DNA of 64,000 nt from Onchocerca volvulus (lineage: Eukaryota > Nematoda > Chromadorea > Rhabditida > Onchocercidae). Within the stretch, counting starts at the first letter, position 1; each line of letters starts with the position of its first letter. Below the pieces are notes generated by a model that worked only from the letters and a program-made list of their open reading frames with translations, ran no database searches and was not told the origin of the DNA. Shown here in pieces: positions 12,553 to 24,022 of the stretch. The position numbers and the translations under genes are program-made. The stretch is taken from NCBI GenBank assembly GCA_000499405.2, contig HG738137.1, forward strand, positions 26,595,928 to 26,659,927. Direction: 5' to 3'.

Positions 12553-15500
12553 GAGATGTAGTCAATAAGCCTCGCCCCTTACTTACGTTTAGTTGTCACG
12601 GACGTAAAATATGAAAAAAAAGCATGTTTATTTAAAAGCACGCGCCTATTCGAATGCAAGGTTGTGTCAAAATTTGAAAAGAATTGGTGAAGAGCTTGCG
12701 GAGATTTGTGAGGGATAACAGGTAGCATTTATATTTTTATTTATGCAGAGAAGAGATATGATTGTTGATGTTAGATTCATCCGAAAAAATTCCAACCTGG
12801 TATATCAGATATGATTTTCGGTGACTCTTGTATTTTCAACAGATACGTCATATGATCTTCGCCAGCTAAATTCGATACATGACAGGTATATCGACCTGCA
12901 TGATTCATTTGAGGAGTAGCTATTTCTAATGATCCATCACGCGTTTGTTTTATCTTCTAAAATTACATTTTTCGCATATTTGAATTTCAAAAAAATGGAA
13001 AGACAACTTGAAATGAGATAATAATTAAGAATGGGAGAAAAGGAGAATGCACTAGATATTATATCATTTTCCAAAAATTATTTTATATTTGTATCTTTCC
13101 AATTTGCTTAAATTCGTATTAAATACATTAATATCTTTCTAATCTCAAATGAATCTAGAATTTCTGAATTCATACCTGCTTCTCTCCCCAGACAGAAGTT
13201 ATAAGATAGGAATAAAAAATAGACTAATTTATGAAAACCGGACGATAAGATTAATTAGAAGTGATGAATGAAATTGGAAAAACTAACAGATCCGTGGCTA
13301 TAACCATCGTAAATTCGATTACCCTCATAATTCCACGTTCTTGAAGGTGGTGGAAAAGCTCGAGCAGGACATGGCAACAGCACTGATTGGTTAACATTTG
13401 TAGTTACTACTTTCAACTGAAACAAAAATTAACTGGAATTCACTTTTTAGAAAGTGATATCAAAGCAATCTCACTTTTTCATTTCGTGAGAAAATGAAGC
13501 ACCAAAAAAAATTCCAATACAAACGCATCAATTAATCTTTTTTCTGAACTTATATAACACAGCATATTTCAGAGAAAATTAAACTTCTCTTATACTTCGT
13601 TGCATAAGATGAAAATTTTGTTTTGAAAAGGCAAACCTGATCAGATCCTTCAATAATCGGAACTGTATGTACCGTCAAAGTGATCATTTTTTCATCCTTT
13701 CCAACATTGTTTGTTGCGACACATTTAAACTGTCCACGATGTAGCTCATCGACACTTTCAATTGTCAATGAACCATCCTCATCAACATAACCATCTTTGA
13801 ATTCCTCGCCATTCAAATACCTATATCAAATTGGTTAATTTCACTACTGGTTTTATTATTTGGAAAAGACCGAAATAATTTTAGCATAAAAATATTCAAG
13901 TAATCAAAATATTGAACTGCAAAAAATATTTCTCACATGATTCATCACTCAAGATGAATATAAATCAGTGTTATAATATCTAAAGTAATTCTCAGCTTTA
14001 TTTGCAATTATCAAGCTTTATTTTCAATAATAAATAAGGGGAACTAATTCACGTACAAATACTTCCTAGATTGTCCGGTTTTATAGTTTAAGCTTACAAT
14101 GATGGGAATGTGACAAAGAAACGCTCATTATAAGAAGTGTTATCAGTTGGGGATAAGGAATTTTGGCTGAGAATTGATTTGGATAACGCGGCGAACTGTC
14201 CTCCTTCATTTCTCATCCAGTACGTATTCATTATTAACCAATCTCCCAAAAAATATCTCTATTCTTTCAATTATTTATTCTTTCTTTCAACAAATATCAC
14301 CAATCAAGAAGGAAATTCTATATTCGAACTGTTTGAGCAATATTCTTATCAACTATAGTTAACCATTTGACATTGATAAACTCTCCATTTAAGTATTATT
14401 CTTTGAATAATTACTATCTAAAACAGCTAACCAAGAAAAATATATTTGACACAATAACACTATCATCTGAGATTTAAAATTTCTGTTTCATTTCAATTTA
14501 CCTATAATTTCAGACTGCTAAGCAAATCTTAATTACAATCGAGACAAATCAAATTTGAATTTTTAAATATCAGATATCAGGTTATTATTAAATAGCAACT
14601 ATTGCTAACTCATCTAAGCTAATATGTTTAAAAAAAAAAAAAAATGGAATTTAGCAAAATAAAATGAAATCGCGTCAAAATCGAAAAATTCTTATACCAG
14701 GTAATCTTTGGTGTTGAATCACTGCGAACTTCACAAGGTAATTTGATTGGATTGCCCTGAACCAAATTGTAGGAAATTTGTCCAGGTTCAATAATAGGTG
14801 GACTAAGAATAACTACATTAGATGTTATTTTCGCTTCACCTGCCACATTAGAAGCTGTGCAAACATATTTTCCTGAATGGGCATTGCTCGTCTGATAAAT
14901 CCTCAATGTGTTGTCAGGCTAAAATGTACTTTAAAATTTGAAAAGAATCCATATACAAGAGATTTGCTTTTTAATGTTTCAAAAATTCAACAAGGCGAAA
15001 CATTCAACATGTGCTACTTGAGATTTGAAATTTTTTTCTCCTTCCTGTTATTGGTAATTCCAAATTATTGATAATAATTTAGAAAGTAAGTTAAAATTCA
15101 ATAATAAATTTCTTTCTTTTACTAATAGAAGGATAGAAAATTGAAATAGCTTGAAAATAAGCAAACTAAATTGAGTTTATTCGAAATATTGTTCAATATT
15201 CAATAAACTAACCAAAATTTCATACTCTTGACCAATAGAACTAACTGGTTTACCATCGATACTCCAAATTACTTTAGGTTGTGGTTTTCCAGTTGTACGA
15301 CATGGAATTTCCAGTACCTCTCCTATGGAAGCTGTATATTCCAATACATCATTCTTCTCAATATGTGGTTTTCCTGAATTCAATTAAAAAACATTCCCGA
15401 AGTTTGCGTGCATATCTATCAAAGCATGCACTTGCAAACTTATATAAATCTCATAAAATTGTTATGGAAATTACATCTCTTTTAAATTTGAATTAATTTG

Positions 15501-18500
15501 TAATGAAAAAGGCCCAAGTATTTCCAATATTTCAATATTTTCTAACATTCGTGATTGTGAACGCTCAAAAATCCTATTTGTTAAGGATGAAACTGGTACT
15601 TTCCAGTAGAAAGTTAATTAGAAAAAAGTAATGTAACAGTTCACTTTGCTTCACTAAGATTTATTGTCACGCTTATCACGTCATTTTAATACGAGATTTT
15701 ATTTATTATCATGCCACTTGAATGTGAGATTTTATTGAACTTCATAAACTTCAATTAAAATCCGACAATCACCTAAAAGCTGACCTATAAAAATACCAAT
15801 AGGTGTAAAAAATTGATTAATTAATACATTTAAAAAAAAAAAAAAACTGCAAAAAAATACCTCACATGTATGATTACCTATAATATTGATTATAATAAAT
15901 TTTCGATGTCACATGGAAAGAAATTAATTTGATTGAAAAAAAAATCAACATTAAAAATTTTAGCATCTTGATAGATACCGATAATTATATTTAGCTAAAA
16001 TTTTAAGTTCTTAATTTTTTCGGGATAAATATTCGGTATTTTTTAAATGACTAACTGATCAATTCGACATTAACATTGAGGGAGGCATTGCCCGCTGAAT
16101 TGGTTGCGACGCAAGTGTATCGACCTTCATCCTGCGAACGACCTTTACGTAACAACAACATACTGCCTCCCAATTCTATCTGTAGAGATTTTGTTTTAGA
16201 TTAATCAAGCATTTTCACCTAGTTTCGTTAAAACTATAAAATAAGCCAAATTCTAGTCGAAAAACAGCAACTGAAAAAATCTGAGAAAGAAAATAAAAAA
16301 TTAGAAAATGAAAAAGTGATTTTCAGAAAGATGTACGTATTTAAATAAGCTGAGCTTGTTTTGTCAACTTATATTTTTTGATAAGGAAAAACTTGCCGTA
16401 ACATGAGTAGATGATTGTAATGGTTTGCCATCCTTATACCATCTGAGAACTGGTTTTGGCGTGCCAAGAACGGCAATACAGAACAAACGAAGCTCTTCAC
16501 CTTCTATTAGTTTCTCTTCTGGAGGCACGTGGCCTAGTACTGGGCTCACTGAAACAGTGCTTTTTGAATCAAGCAAATCACATGCTAAATCAGTGAAAAA
16601 TCTGCTACATTAATTATATGCATGTATTTATATGCCTTTATATGCCTTTCATATGAAGGATTAATTTCTTGTAAAAAATTGTGGACAGAGCATAAAATAC
16701 CTATTATGTTTTTCCTGGACAAGCACTGTTTGCTGTTAAGGCCAGTGCTTGTTTTATTTACCCTTTTGCTGATCGTTTTAATAATATAAAATATAGTAGG
16801 GGAGGGGAACATTTTAAGAGGAAGCTAGAAGTAAAATATTCAGCGTCAAATTTTCTGCGATAGCTAAAAAGATTTTTCAGGTACGACACTGGTAATTAAT
16901 ATGTGCCTGTATATGAAAGTCAGGAATTTCGAATCATCTATCTAAATTTCGCTAATTTTTACAAAAGCCTTAAGCTCAAAATTCAATAATCTTCAATGAG
17001 ATAATTCAACAAAAGATCGTAAAAGTAAACTAACCAAGTCCAGTGACCAATAATGCAATCGTTTTATCCTGACGGCCGAATGTATTTTCCGCAGTACATG
17101 TGTAACGATCTTGATCATCTACTTGGACATCTGTAATTTTGAAATTTTCGAATTTGTATACAGCTGGTGCAGAAAAAATCACAACAAAATGACTATGCAT
17201 ACTGTTAATCAGAAGGCTTCCATCTGGCAGAATTTTGACACGATTACTCAGTTTTTCAATCTTTACTCCATTACGACGCCAAGTAATTTTTGGTACAGGA
17301 TATCCGATTGCACGGCATTGAAGTGTTACTGATCGTTCGATATTAACCCGAACTGTTTCCGGGGTTGGTACAATTGTTGGCATACCTGTAAAAATTTTTT
17401 CTTTTCCATTTTGATTTCTATATTTTCCTAATCTTTGATTTATTTTTCGTACATTTATAACATATATATGCATTTATTCCAATTATGATTTCCAATTACT
17501 GTAAACAAATGTACCGCTACTTCTCAATAAATGGAGACCTTACAAAACAAACATTTGAATAGGTATATTATGTTCGACCGATGAAAAAAATTACATATTT
17601 CCCTATGAATTTGAATAAATGCATACTTCCAACATCAAGATTGATTATTCCTGAATCACGACCAGCCAAATTTTGTGCAACACACGTATACGATCCGGCA
17701 TCAGAATCTTGTACTCCCTGTAAACATTAGACAGTATATCATCATAAAATCATTTAGCATCATTTTTAAGAAAATATTTTTTTTAAGATATAAAAAAGAA
17801 AAATACCTGAATCGTGAGCTTGTTTTGGTCAATCGTAATATATTTGTAACTTGGAACTTCACGTCCTCCACGGAACCATGTAATTTTTGGTTTTGGATTA
17901 CCCCGTACTATCTGAATAAAATGTCAAATTGAGAAAATTGAAAAGAATTAAACAAAAATATCAATTTTAATGAAACATATTAATTCGTATAAATAAAATT
18001 ATTTTTTATCATAAGTTTGGATGAATATGAGAAATATCCTACGATGCATTCCAATGTGACACGATCACCTCTACCAATCATCTGTCGATCACGAGTGACA
18101 CGAATCTTTGGAGGTGCTGCAGAATTTGTTTTAAAACATCATGTCTATCTTTATGTTTAAGACATAAAATCGAATTCATTAATGCATTTAAAATGGAGAT
18201 AAATTTAATTTTTCGATAGTGTTAAAGTTAAGATATCCTTATGAATCTAGGAAATACTAATTTATCTATCTTTTTCTTAAGCTCGCTTAAGCCATCAGAT
18301 TTTAAAATTTATTTGGATGTACTTGAAATTTGCGCGATCATATTATCTGCATGAGTACCAGCAGCATTACTTGCACGACATTCGTATACTCCAACATCAG
18401 CTTCTGTTGGTTTTTGCACAATTAGATCATCTACAAAAAAAAACTATTTCGATTGTTTTCCAATTTTTTGTGAATTTCGAAACAAGATGATGAAAATAAA

Positions 18501-21500
18501 ACACAAACATTTGTAAGTGATGTAGTATTTCTGACGATTTGGAATAATTCGACGTCCTTCAAAATACCATTTTGGTTCCGGTGGCATATCGCCTGAAATC
18601 TAAATTTTTGTAATTATAATATCGCAAGCCATTGAATTGGAAATGTTTACTCTTTAAAACTGTTTACTCTTTTAGTCTTTAAAAAAAAAAAAACCTAAAA
18701 ATTTAAACATAAAATCGGAAATTTAGATAAATTGCTACGTTAAATTGGCACGTGACACACTTACAGCAATTTTCATATTTCCTCTAATTCTGTAAACATT
18801 TCACTTATACTTAGGTTCTAAATCGCTTTATCAAAAATAAATTTGAATTAATAGTATTTCATTAAGAAAATTTCGAAAGACACTTGCCATCAACGGAACA
18901 GGAGACATTAAATGATTGTCCACGTACGAAATATAATTGCTTTGGTGTGACGTGAACTTTGGGAACTTCCAAGACACGTAAGTACATGATAGCTTCAGCA
19001 CGACCACCTGACGTTTGTACACGGCAATGATAAATGCCTGCATCTTGCATATTCACGTCACTAATCATCAAGGTACCATTAGGATACAAACGCTGCAATT
19101 ATTATTTGCTTTAATTAGTTGAAGTTATTTTATCCATAAGAGACAACATAAAAGTTTTACGTTAAGAATGAAAAAATGATTAAAGAGCAACTTGATCATG
19201 TATTCTTTGATCTTTGTTTATTACAATGAAGGCCTATGATCTAATTGATCATTTCTATAAGATTCATTTTAACGTTAAAAAAATCATACTGTTTTAGCCG
19301 TATTGCCAATCACTGCATCATTTTTAAGCCATTGAATTACGGCATTAAAATTCTGAGTATGGCAATGCAAAAATGCTGAATTTCCTCGTGCTATTGATTG
19401 ATTTCGAACGGATGTAATCTCAGGTGCCGGTTCTGGAATTTTTTAGAAAAAAAATGAATTTAAAATGAAAAAAAGCGGTTAAAAACATGTTACTGAGAAG
19501 GGTGAAACGCAGGGCATTAAATATTGTATGGCTAGGGGTTAATATGGTCCATTATATTAACAAACTGAAATTGATCAGGAAATTGAGCGTATTGATCGTT
19601 AAATAGTCAAAATAATTTATGCTACCATCAGGATTTGTTTGTTTGTTTGTAGTAAGGCTAACTATCAGGAACTATTTTAGCCTATTCAAATAAATTCCAT
19701 ATCCCAGCTTTTCACATCTTCTAAGCCAATTATGAAGAGAATAGCAAAATAAGCCTATATTTTCAGATATAATTTGATACAATCTTCTAAATTATGAGTT
19801 TACTCAAATTTCAATAAATGCTTGAAAGAATTTAAATGAAATAATTAAAGAGGAAAACATTGAAAAAAAAAAATTAGATATAACCTTCCGTTTCGAGAAA
19901 TGTGGTGGCAGTGTGATTTCCGGACGAACTAATAATCACACAGTGATATTCACCGCGATCATGCGGGGTAATTGCATCCAATGTCCAAACAGATGTATCC
20001 GAATATCTATCAAATTGAATGCATTATCACATTTCTTGATCGATTAAAAATTGCTAGAATTGCTTAATTAAAATACAAAAAAAAAAAAACAAACTTTAAT
20101 ATAAGCTTTATGAAAATATAAAACTTACGGATAAAAAAGAGGTTCGCCAAGTTGTTTGTTCGCTTTGTACCAGTAAAGTGTAAATTCACCTTTTGAAGCT
20201 ACTGAACATGTTAAATTGAACGGTTGTGAAACGATTGCTGTCACACGATCAGCCATGTATGCTCTAAACGAAATTTAGCAAATGTCTTAAAGATAAAATA
20301 AAATTAAGCAGAAAAAATTTATTAGAAAAAGGAACTTATTTTTTTTTTTTTTGAATTACAGCAAAACCAAATTCTGAAAAAAAATCATACCTCGGTCCCG
20401 TAGTTTGCACCGCCGAAATTGCGGTAGGAGCAATTCGTTGAAATTCATAAGATCGGTCATCTTGACCTTTCACCCGAACAAAAAACAATCCAGGTGGTGG
20501 TTTGAACGGTCCAATATAGTACAAATGAGGATTTTGTGTGTGCATTGTAGCTACTTTCGAGAATAATTCCTTCCCATAATAATCTACCAGTGAAATTTCG
20601 GAAACGAAACCCGGTGCAGTTAATCCTTTCATTTTTACAATCAAGTAGGTATTTTGATGAGCAATTGGACGTGGATGTGACTGAAATTTCTTTTTTCTAT
20701 AGTAAATCTTCTATTGATTTTACAAAATAAAAGTTAATTGAAAATTCAGAATCAAGTTGAACTTTCTAATTAAAATGATTTTTGCGCTTACCATTTCCAA
20801 TTTATCGACTAGTTTCACCACGAAACCATATTTGAAATCAATAGCACCGTGGCCAAGTACACGTAGAGTATGTTTCAAACGACTTGATGTACGTATTCTC
20901 CAGATTCCAGGAATAGGCTCTCGAATCCGGATTAGTTTAATATTGTTCAAATCAATGGAACCACTTTCATTGTTAAACTGCTCTTGATCTACTCGTACAC
21001 CTGTTTCATTTTTTTTTTTTTTTTTATTAATCTGTTACATCGCAATTGTTTTGTCAATGAACAATTAACGCTTTATATTTTAAATCTGAATAATTATTAA
21101 ATATGAATTGATTAATAATATTATTACAATTGCAGTGCTTTACAATTACATTAAATCTTCCTACTGTCTTCTGAATCCAAGATAGTGATTTTATCAAATT
21201 GTTCGAAATTGTGCAACATTTGAAGCATGATGGAGATATACCTTTAGGATCAATCAAACTGATATCCAAATAACTTCCATCATCCTTATCTCCTGATAAC
21301 GATACTGTTAATTCAGTAAGCAGTTTATCAACAGGTATTTCACATAAAGATGTACCGCTATGATCTCTAATTTCATACATAATATGCACCTGAAAATATC
21401 GCAAAGTTTTCTGATATATTAAATAAATTATTCTCTTTACTCACATACATATTCATTGGAGAAATTTGAATAAGTTGGATTGTATAATTTTGAAATAAAG

Positions 21501-24022
21501 ATTTTTCAATTTAAAAATCAATCTGAAAATTTTATTGAAGAATTTTTATATACAATTTATTGTTATTCATTGTTATTTTAATGTAACTAAAAATTAAAAA
21601 AATAAAAGAAAACAAACGAAAAAAAAATCGTTAATTCCAATCAAGAATCACGTAAATGACCTTTTTGAAAGTGATCGAATGACGAACATAATTGAGTACT
21701 TTGTTAATATCCGTTTTCTCCAAATGAAATACTTGTCCAAAACTAACAGCGGCAATTGTTTCATAGCATCGGAAACCAGGATGTGTACGATTGTTACAGT
21801 CTCCTGTCATCACAAATACTACCTTAAAATGATTACGGTAATTAATGAATGAATAAAGATCAAACAAATAAAATGAGCTTATAAAATTAATTGCTGCCTA
21901 TCTTTAACAAACTGTAATTTTTCTCAAAAGCAAATGAAAACTTGGCTAAAACAAGTTTCATTTTTTTATACATACCAACAATCCCTACTGACCATTTTGA
22001 CAATTTTAGGGAATAAAAAAATTGATTCGAAAGGAATGTTCGGTAATTGTTCCTTTTTACCAAATATCACAAAAAAATAATCTTTTCCTATCAAAATATG
22101 ATCGTAAACATCAAAAAAAATACAAAAAATTTAATTTTTTTACTAACTAAAATTATCTTCCAATTTTCTTTTTTAAGTTTTATTATTGCGTAACAAAAAT
22201 ATAGAAATACCTACCCATATAATCCCTTAGGTTCATTTGTAAACTGATATTTTAGCATAATTGAAAAGTTTTTGCTTATTTCAAAATTCGTAAGAAATTT
22301 TTTGTTGATTTAAACTTACAGAACTTTGCTTTTCTTGAATTAAATTCACAATCTGATCTTCCAAATGATAATCTTTTGCTCGTGCATCGGTGAAAACATA
22401 TATAAAAGATGCAGGTAATGAAGTCTCCAATGCCAGTTGAATACCTGTTGAATCTAGCTGATAAGCATTAAATCTTATCATAGTGGCCTAATTCTTTGAA
22501 ATAAATTTGCATATTGAGAAGCCATAATAATTGTCGATTTCATACAGTAATTGTAATTCATGCGAATTGATTAAATACTAGCCAAATTTTAATTATCAAG
22601 TTTATCTTTAAACATTCATGCTGAATTTCGCTTTTTCGTTCATACTTAATTTCTTCCAAGTTTACATTTGCAATTATGAATAGTCTTAAAATTAAGCAAA
22701 CTAACCGCTGAGCGTCATTTCAGGACAATCGCCACCGCCAACTACGTGTACGGAGTTGAGATGTCTTTGGAAAGTTTTGGGATCAGTCGTGGAAAATACC
22801 GGTCCAACTCCTGCAATTTCACATACATATCAGAAATTTCGAAGAATTTTTAAAAAATGCAAATTAATTTTTTTATTAGTAACATAATCTTCTAATTTTG
22901 TGCCAACTTTCCATTTAGGATAACTGTTGCAATCATTAATGCTAAATTAATTTATAGGTAAAAATTGATAGAGCTGCACATCTTGGATAATTTTAAAATT
23001 TTTCAGTGATTTTTTTATGCACACTGTTTGCATCTGAAGACTGATAAAAAGTCATTAATGAGAAATACTGGTGATATTAATGTGATATCGATATGAAAGA
23101 GCTAGATATATGTATAGGAATATCAGTAAGATGAAAATAAGTTAAGATTTCGGAAAGTTAGATTTTTCCACAACTAGAATTCAGCGATAAGTTTTTATCT
23201 TATCATTGACGAAAAGTGGTGAAATATAAGCTTATCATTGTGTTCTAGTTATAGATAAATTTACGTGTCATTTCTTCTTTTCTAACTTGTATGGAAATAT
23301 TAGGAAAATGAATAAAATTTCAATGAATTGTTGAAAATTCCAATTCAGAAGTTTTCGATTTCACAAACTAATTCTGAATCTATTTTATGTTTTTCCTTTT
23401 TTTTTTTTTATATTTATTAAAATTTGATTTATGTTGTAAAATCTTCCTGAATCATTCAGTCATAACAAATACCTAACTTTTCACTATCTCTTTGAAATCA
23501 CTATCTATGTGTGATATTCTTTTTGAATTTTTAGACAAATGAATCATGATAAATGGTTAAATTATCTAGTTTTCAGTACATTATTTCTTTTTGTATTCCT
23601 GTCCACTTTTCTCAATGGTCATTCTTTTACATGAACTTATTGCCATTCATATGATACATTATTTTCGTTTTTAAAAAACTAAAAAGTTTTCCTGCGATTC
23701 CACGTAATCACGATTTCTTTTTTTTTTTGTTTTGCTGTAATAAATAGCGAAGAAAATTACTGGGATCATGAAAGGGAACGTAGATATAATTGTATATAAG
23801 TTTTTCACGTTGCTTCAATACGGTATCCAAGATTTTCTTTGCGCCATCTTGAACTTGAATTAAATCATCATTCATTGATCCGGTCGTATCGAATACGAAT
23901 GTTAACGACGATGTCCCAGGTGGCGCAACCTTTTCATAATTACTTTTCATTGCTACATTACGATAACAGTTAAATATCAGTATGAATCGTATGATAAGAA
24001 CACGAAGACGTGGCAAATGCAT
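6368..24022 (-). CDS. him-4: Hemicentin, N-terminal part (VWA domain plus 13 Ig domains), 3' end not in window
   Basis: Hemicentin is a large secreted matrix protein that anchors tissues to each other and to basement membranes; in C. elegans him-4 mutants lose mechanosensory neuron, uterine and germline attachments. I assembled 32 coding exons (4,867 nt, about 1,622 aa) on the minus strand; all splice phases agree and no stop is met. Order: signal peptide, von Willebrand A domain, hemicentin-specific linker, then 13 tandem I-set Ig domains, most with the two Cys, the Trp and the D-x-G-x-Y-x-C motif. The start is the ATG at 24020-24022, 66 bases after an acceptor-like TTTTTGCAG (24089-24097), which suggests spliced-leader addition. 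C. elegans hemicentin is about 5,200 aa with 48 Ig domains, so only the first third is here. The last visible exon ends at a GTAGGT donor in phase 1 and no continuation was found in 1-6367. Two introns begin with GC. One intron carries a Helitron. Confidence 0.93.
6525..6790. repeat. Diverged tandem repeat in a hemicentin intron
   Basis: In the intron 6471-6927, segments starting near 6572 and 6695 repeat each other: ATTCCAATTAAAGCAAT versus ATTCCAATCAAAGTAA, then GATATTGCTGACCGTTT versus GATATTGCTGAACGGTT, then AAAATTCCGTGA versus AAAACTCCATGA. A third, weaker copy begins near 6530. The unit is about 95-120 bases. Confidence 0.5.
12190..12415. repeat. TTATT-rich low-complexity repeat
   Basis: About 225 bases made almost only of TTA, TTATT and TTTAT words. 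Open reading frames through it (Ile/Leu/Tyr/Phe only) are products of the repeat, not genes. It interrupts the Helitron tail: GCACCTATTCGAATGC at 12150-12165 recurs as GCGCCTATTCGAATGC at 12643-12658 on the other side. Confidence 0.75.
12469..12551. repeat. Long A-rich tract with GGGG and GG interruptions
   Basis: About 80 bases of near-pure adenine broken by GGGG and GG. The length may be unreliable, since homopolymers of this size are prone to assembly error. Confidence 0.7.
16056..20263 (-). other. him-4: Hemicentin exons 8-20: Ig domains 1-6
   Basis: Exons are 20129-20263 and 19885-20006 (Ig1); 19290-19432 and 18888-19092 (Ig2, the latter also starting Ig3); 18509-18592 and 18323-18430 (rest of Ig3); 18043-18116, 17807-17911 and 17627-17717 (Ig4); 17203-17385 and 17035-17130 (Ig5); 16397-16548 and 16056-16179 (Ig6). 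Typical closing motifs are [51 protein letters not shown] and [14 protein letters not shown]. The introns 18593-18887 and 16180-16396 start with GCAAGT instead of GT. The 72-nt intron 17131-17202 has no stop in frame. Confidence 0.88.
16719..16752. repeat. Perfect 10-bp inverted repeat in a hemicentin intron
   Basis: ACAAGCACTG at 16719-16728 is followed 14 bases later by its exact reverse complement CAGTGCTTGT at 16743-16752. Flanking GG and TT could add G:U pairs in RNA. This is a short stable stem; function unknown. Confidence 0.6.
20391..24022 (-). other. him-4: Hemicentin exons 1-7: signal peptide, VWA domain and linker
   Basis: Exons in transcription order are 23761-24022, 22706-22810, 22320-22444, 21661-21822, 21242-21389, 20792-21000 and 20391-20680. 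Together they encode about 433 residues. Residues 1-26 look like a signal peptide (core [10 protein letters not shown]). The VWA domain follows with the metal-site motif DTTGSMN at 45-51 (DxTxS form, as in other hemicentins), then [33 protein letters not shown] and [12 protein letters not shown]. The linker contains [20 protein letters not shown] and ends [18 protein letters not shown], a stretch typical of the hemicentin region just before the first Ig domain. The acceptor of exon 4 is TTTTAAG, not CAG. Confidence 0.9.

Larger units (their letters stand above)
9880..12765 (+). mobile_element. Decayed Helitron with Rep/Pif1-like helicase, inside a hemicentin intron
   Basis: Helitrons are rolling-circle DNA transposons carrying a Rep nuclease fused to a Pif1-family helicase. 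Here the + strand, read over many frameshifts and stops, gives fragments in the right order: [14 protein letters not shown] near 9950-9995; [12 protein letters not shown] and [13 protein letters not shown] (10010-10110); [11 protein letters not shown] (10210-10240); a Walker A relic [12 protein letters not shown] (10799-10835) where GGTGK would be expected; [13 protein letters not shown] (10930-10970); [11 protein letters not shown] (11166-11200); DYDWLSE and [10 protein letters not shown] (11437-11490); and [12 protein letters not shown] (11926-11965). The tail contains ATTCGAATGCAAGG at 12649-12662. Between the coding relic and the tail lie a TTA-rich repeat and an A-rich tract. It is in opposite orientation to the host gene, within the 3.3-kb intron 9460-12796. 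The ends are not well defined. Confidence 0.8.
6368..15373 (-). other. him-4: Hemicentin exons 21-32: Ig domains 7-13
   Basis: Exons are 15213-15373, 14698-14918, 13637-13820, 13288-13416, 12797-12956, 9362-9459, 8896-9040, 8531-8806, 7964-8067, 7467-7644, 6928-7112 and 6368-6470. Ig11 is wholly inside exon 8531-8806, while the others are split over two exons. Motifs include [83 protein letters not shown] and [14 protein letters not shown]. Exon 6928-7112 has two possible acceptors 6 nt apart (CTAG then TTTCAG), adding or removing two residues. The last exon uses a weak TTTAAG acceptor. Confidence 0.88.

Noticed and set aside
14137..14362. Two overlapping + strand frames inside a hemicentin intron.
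   Set aside because: Antisense to a spliced-out intron, no domain, no splice context.
16390..16397. GT donor (GTTTTT) just after the GC donor of the Ig6 intron.
   Set aside because: Using it shifts the frame and stops the protein, whereas the GC donor keeps Ig6 intact.
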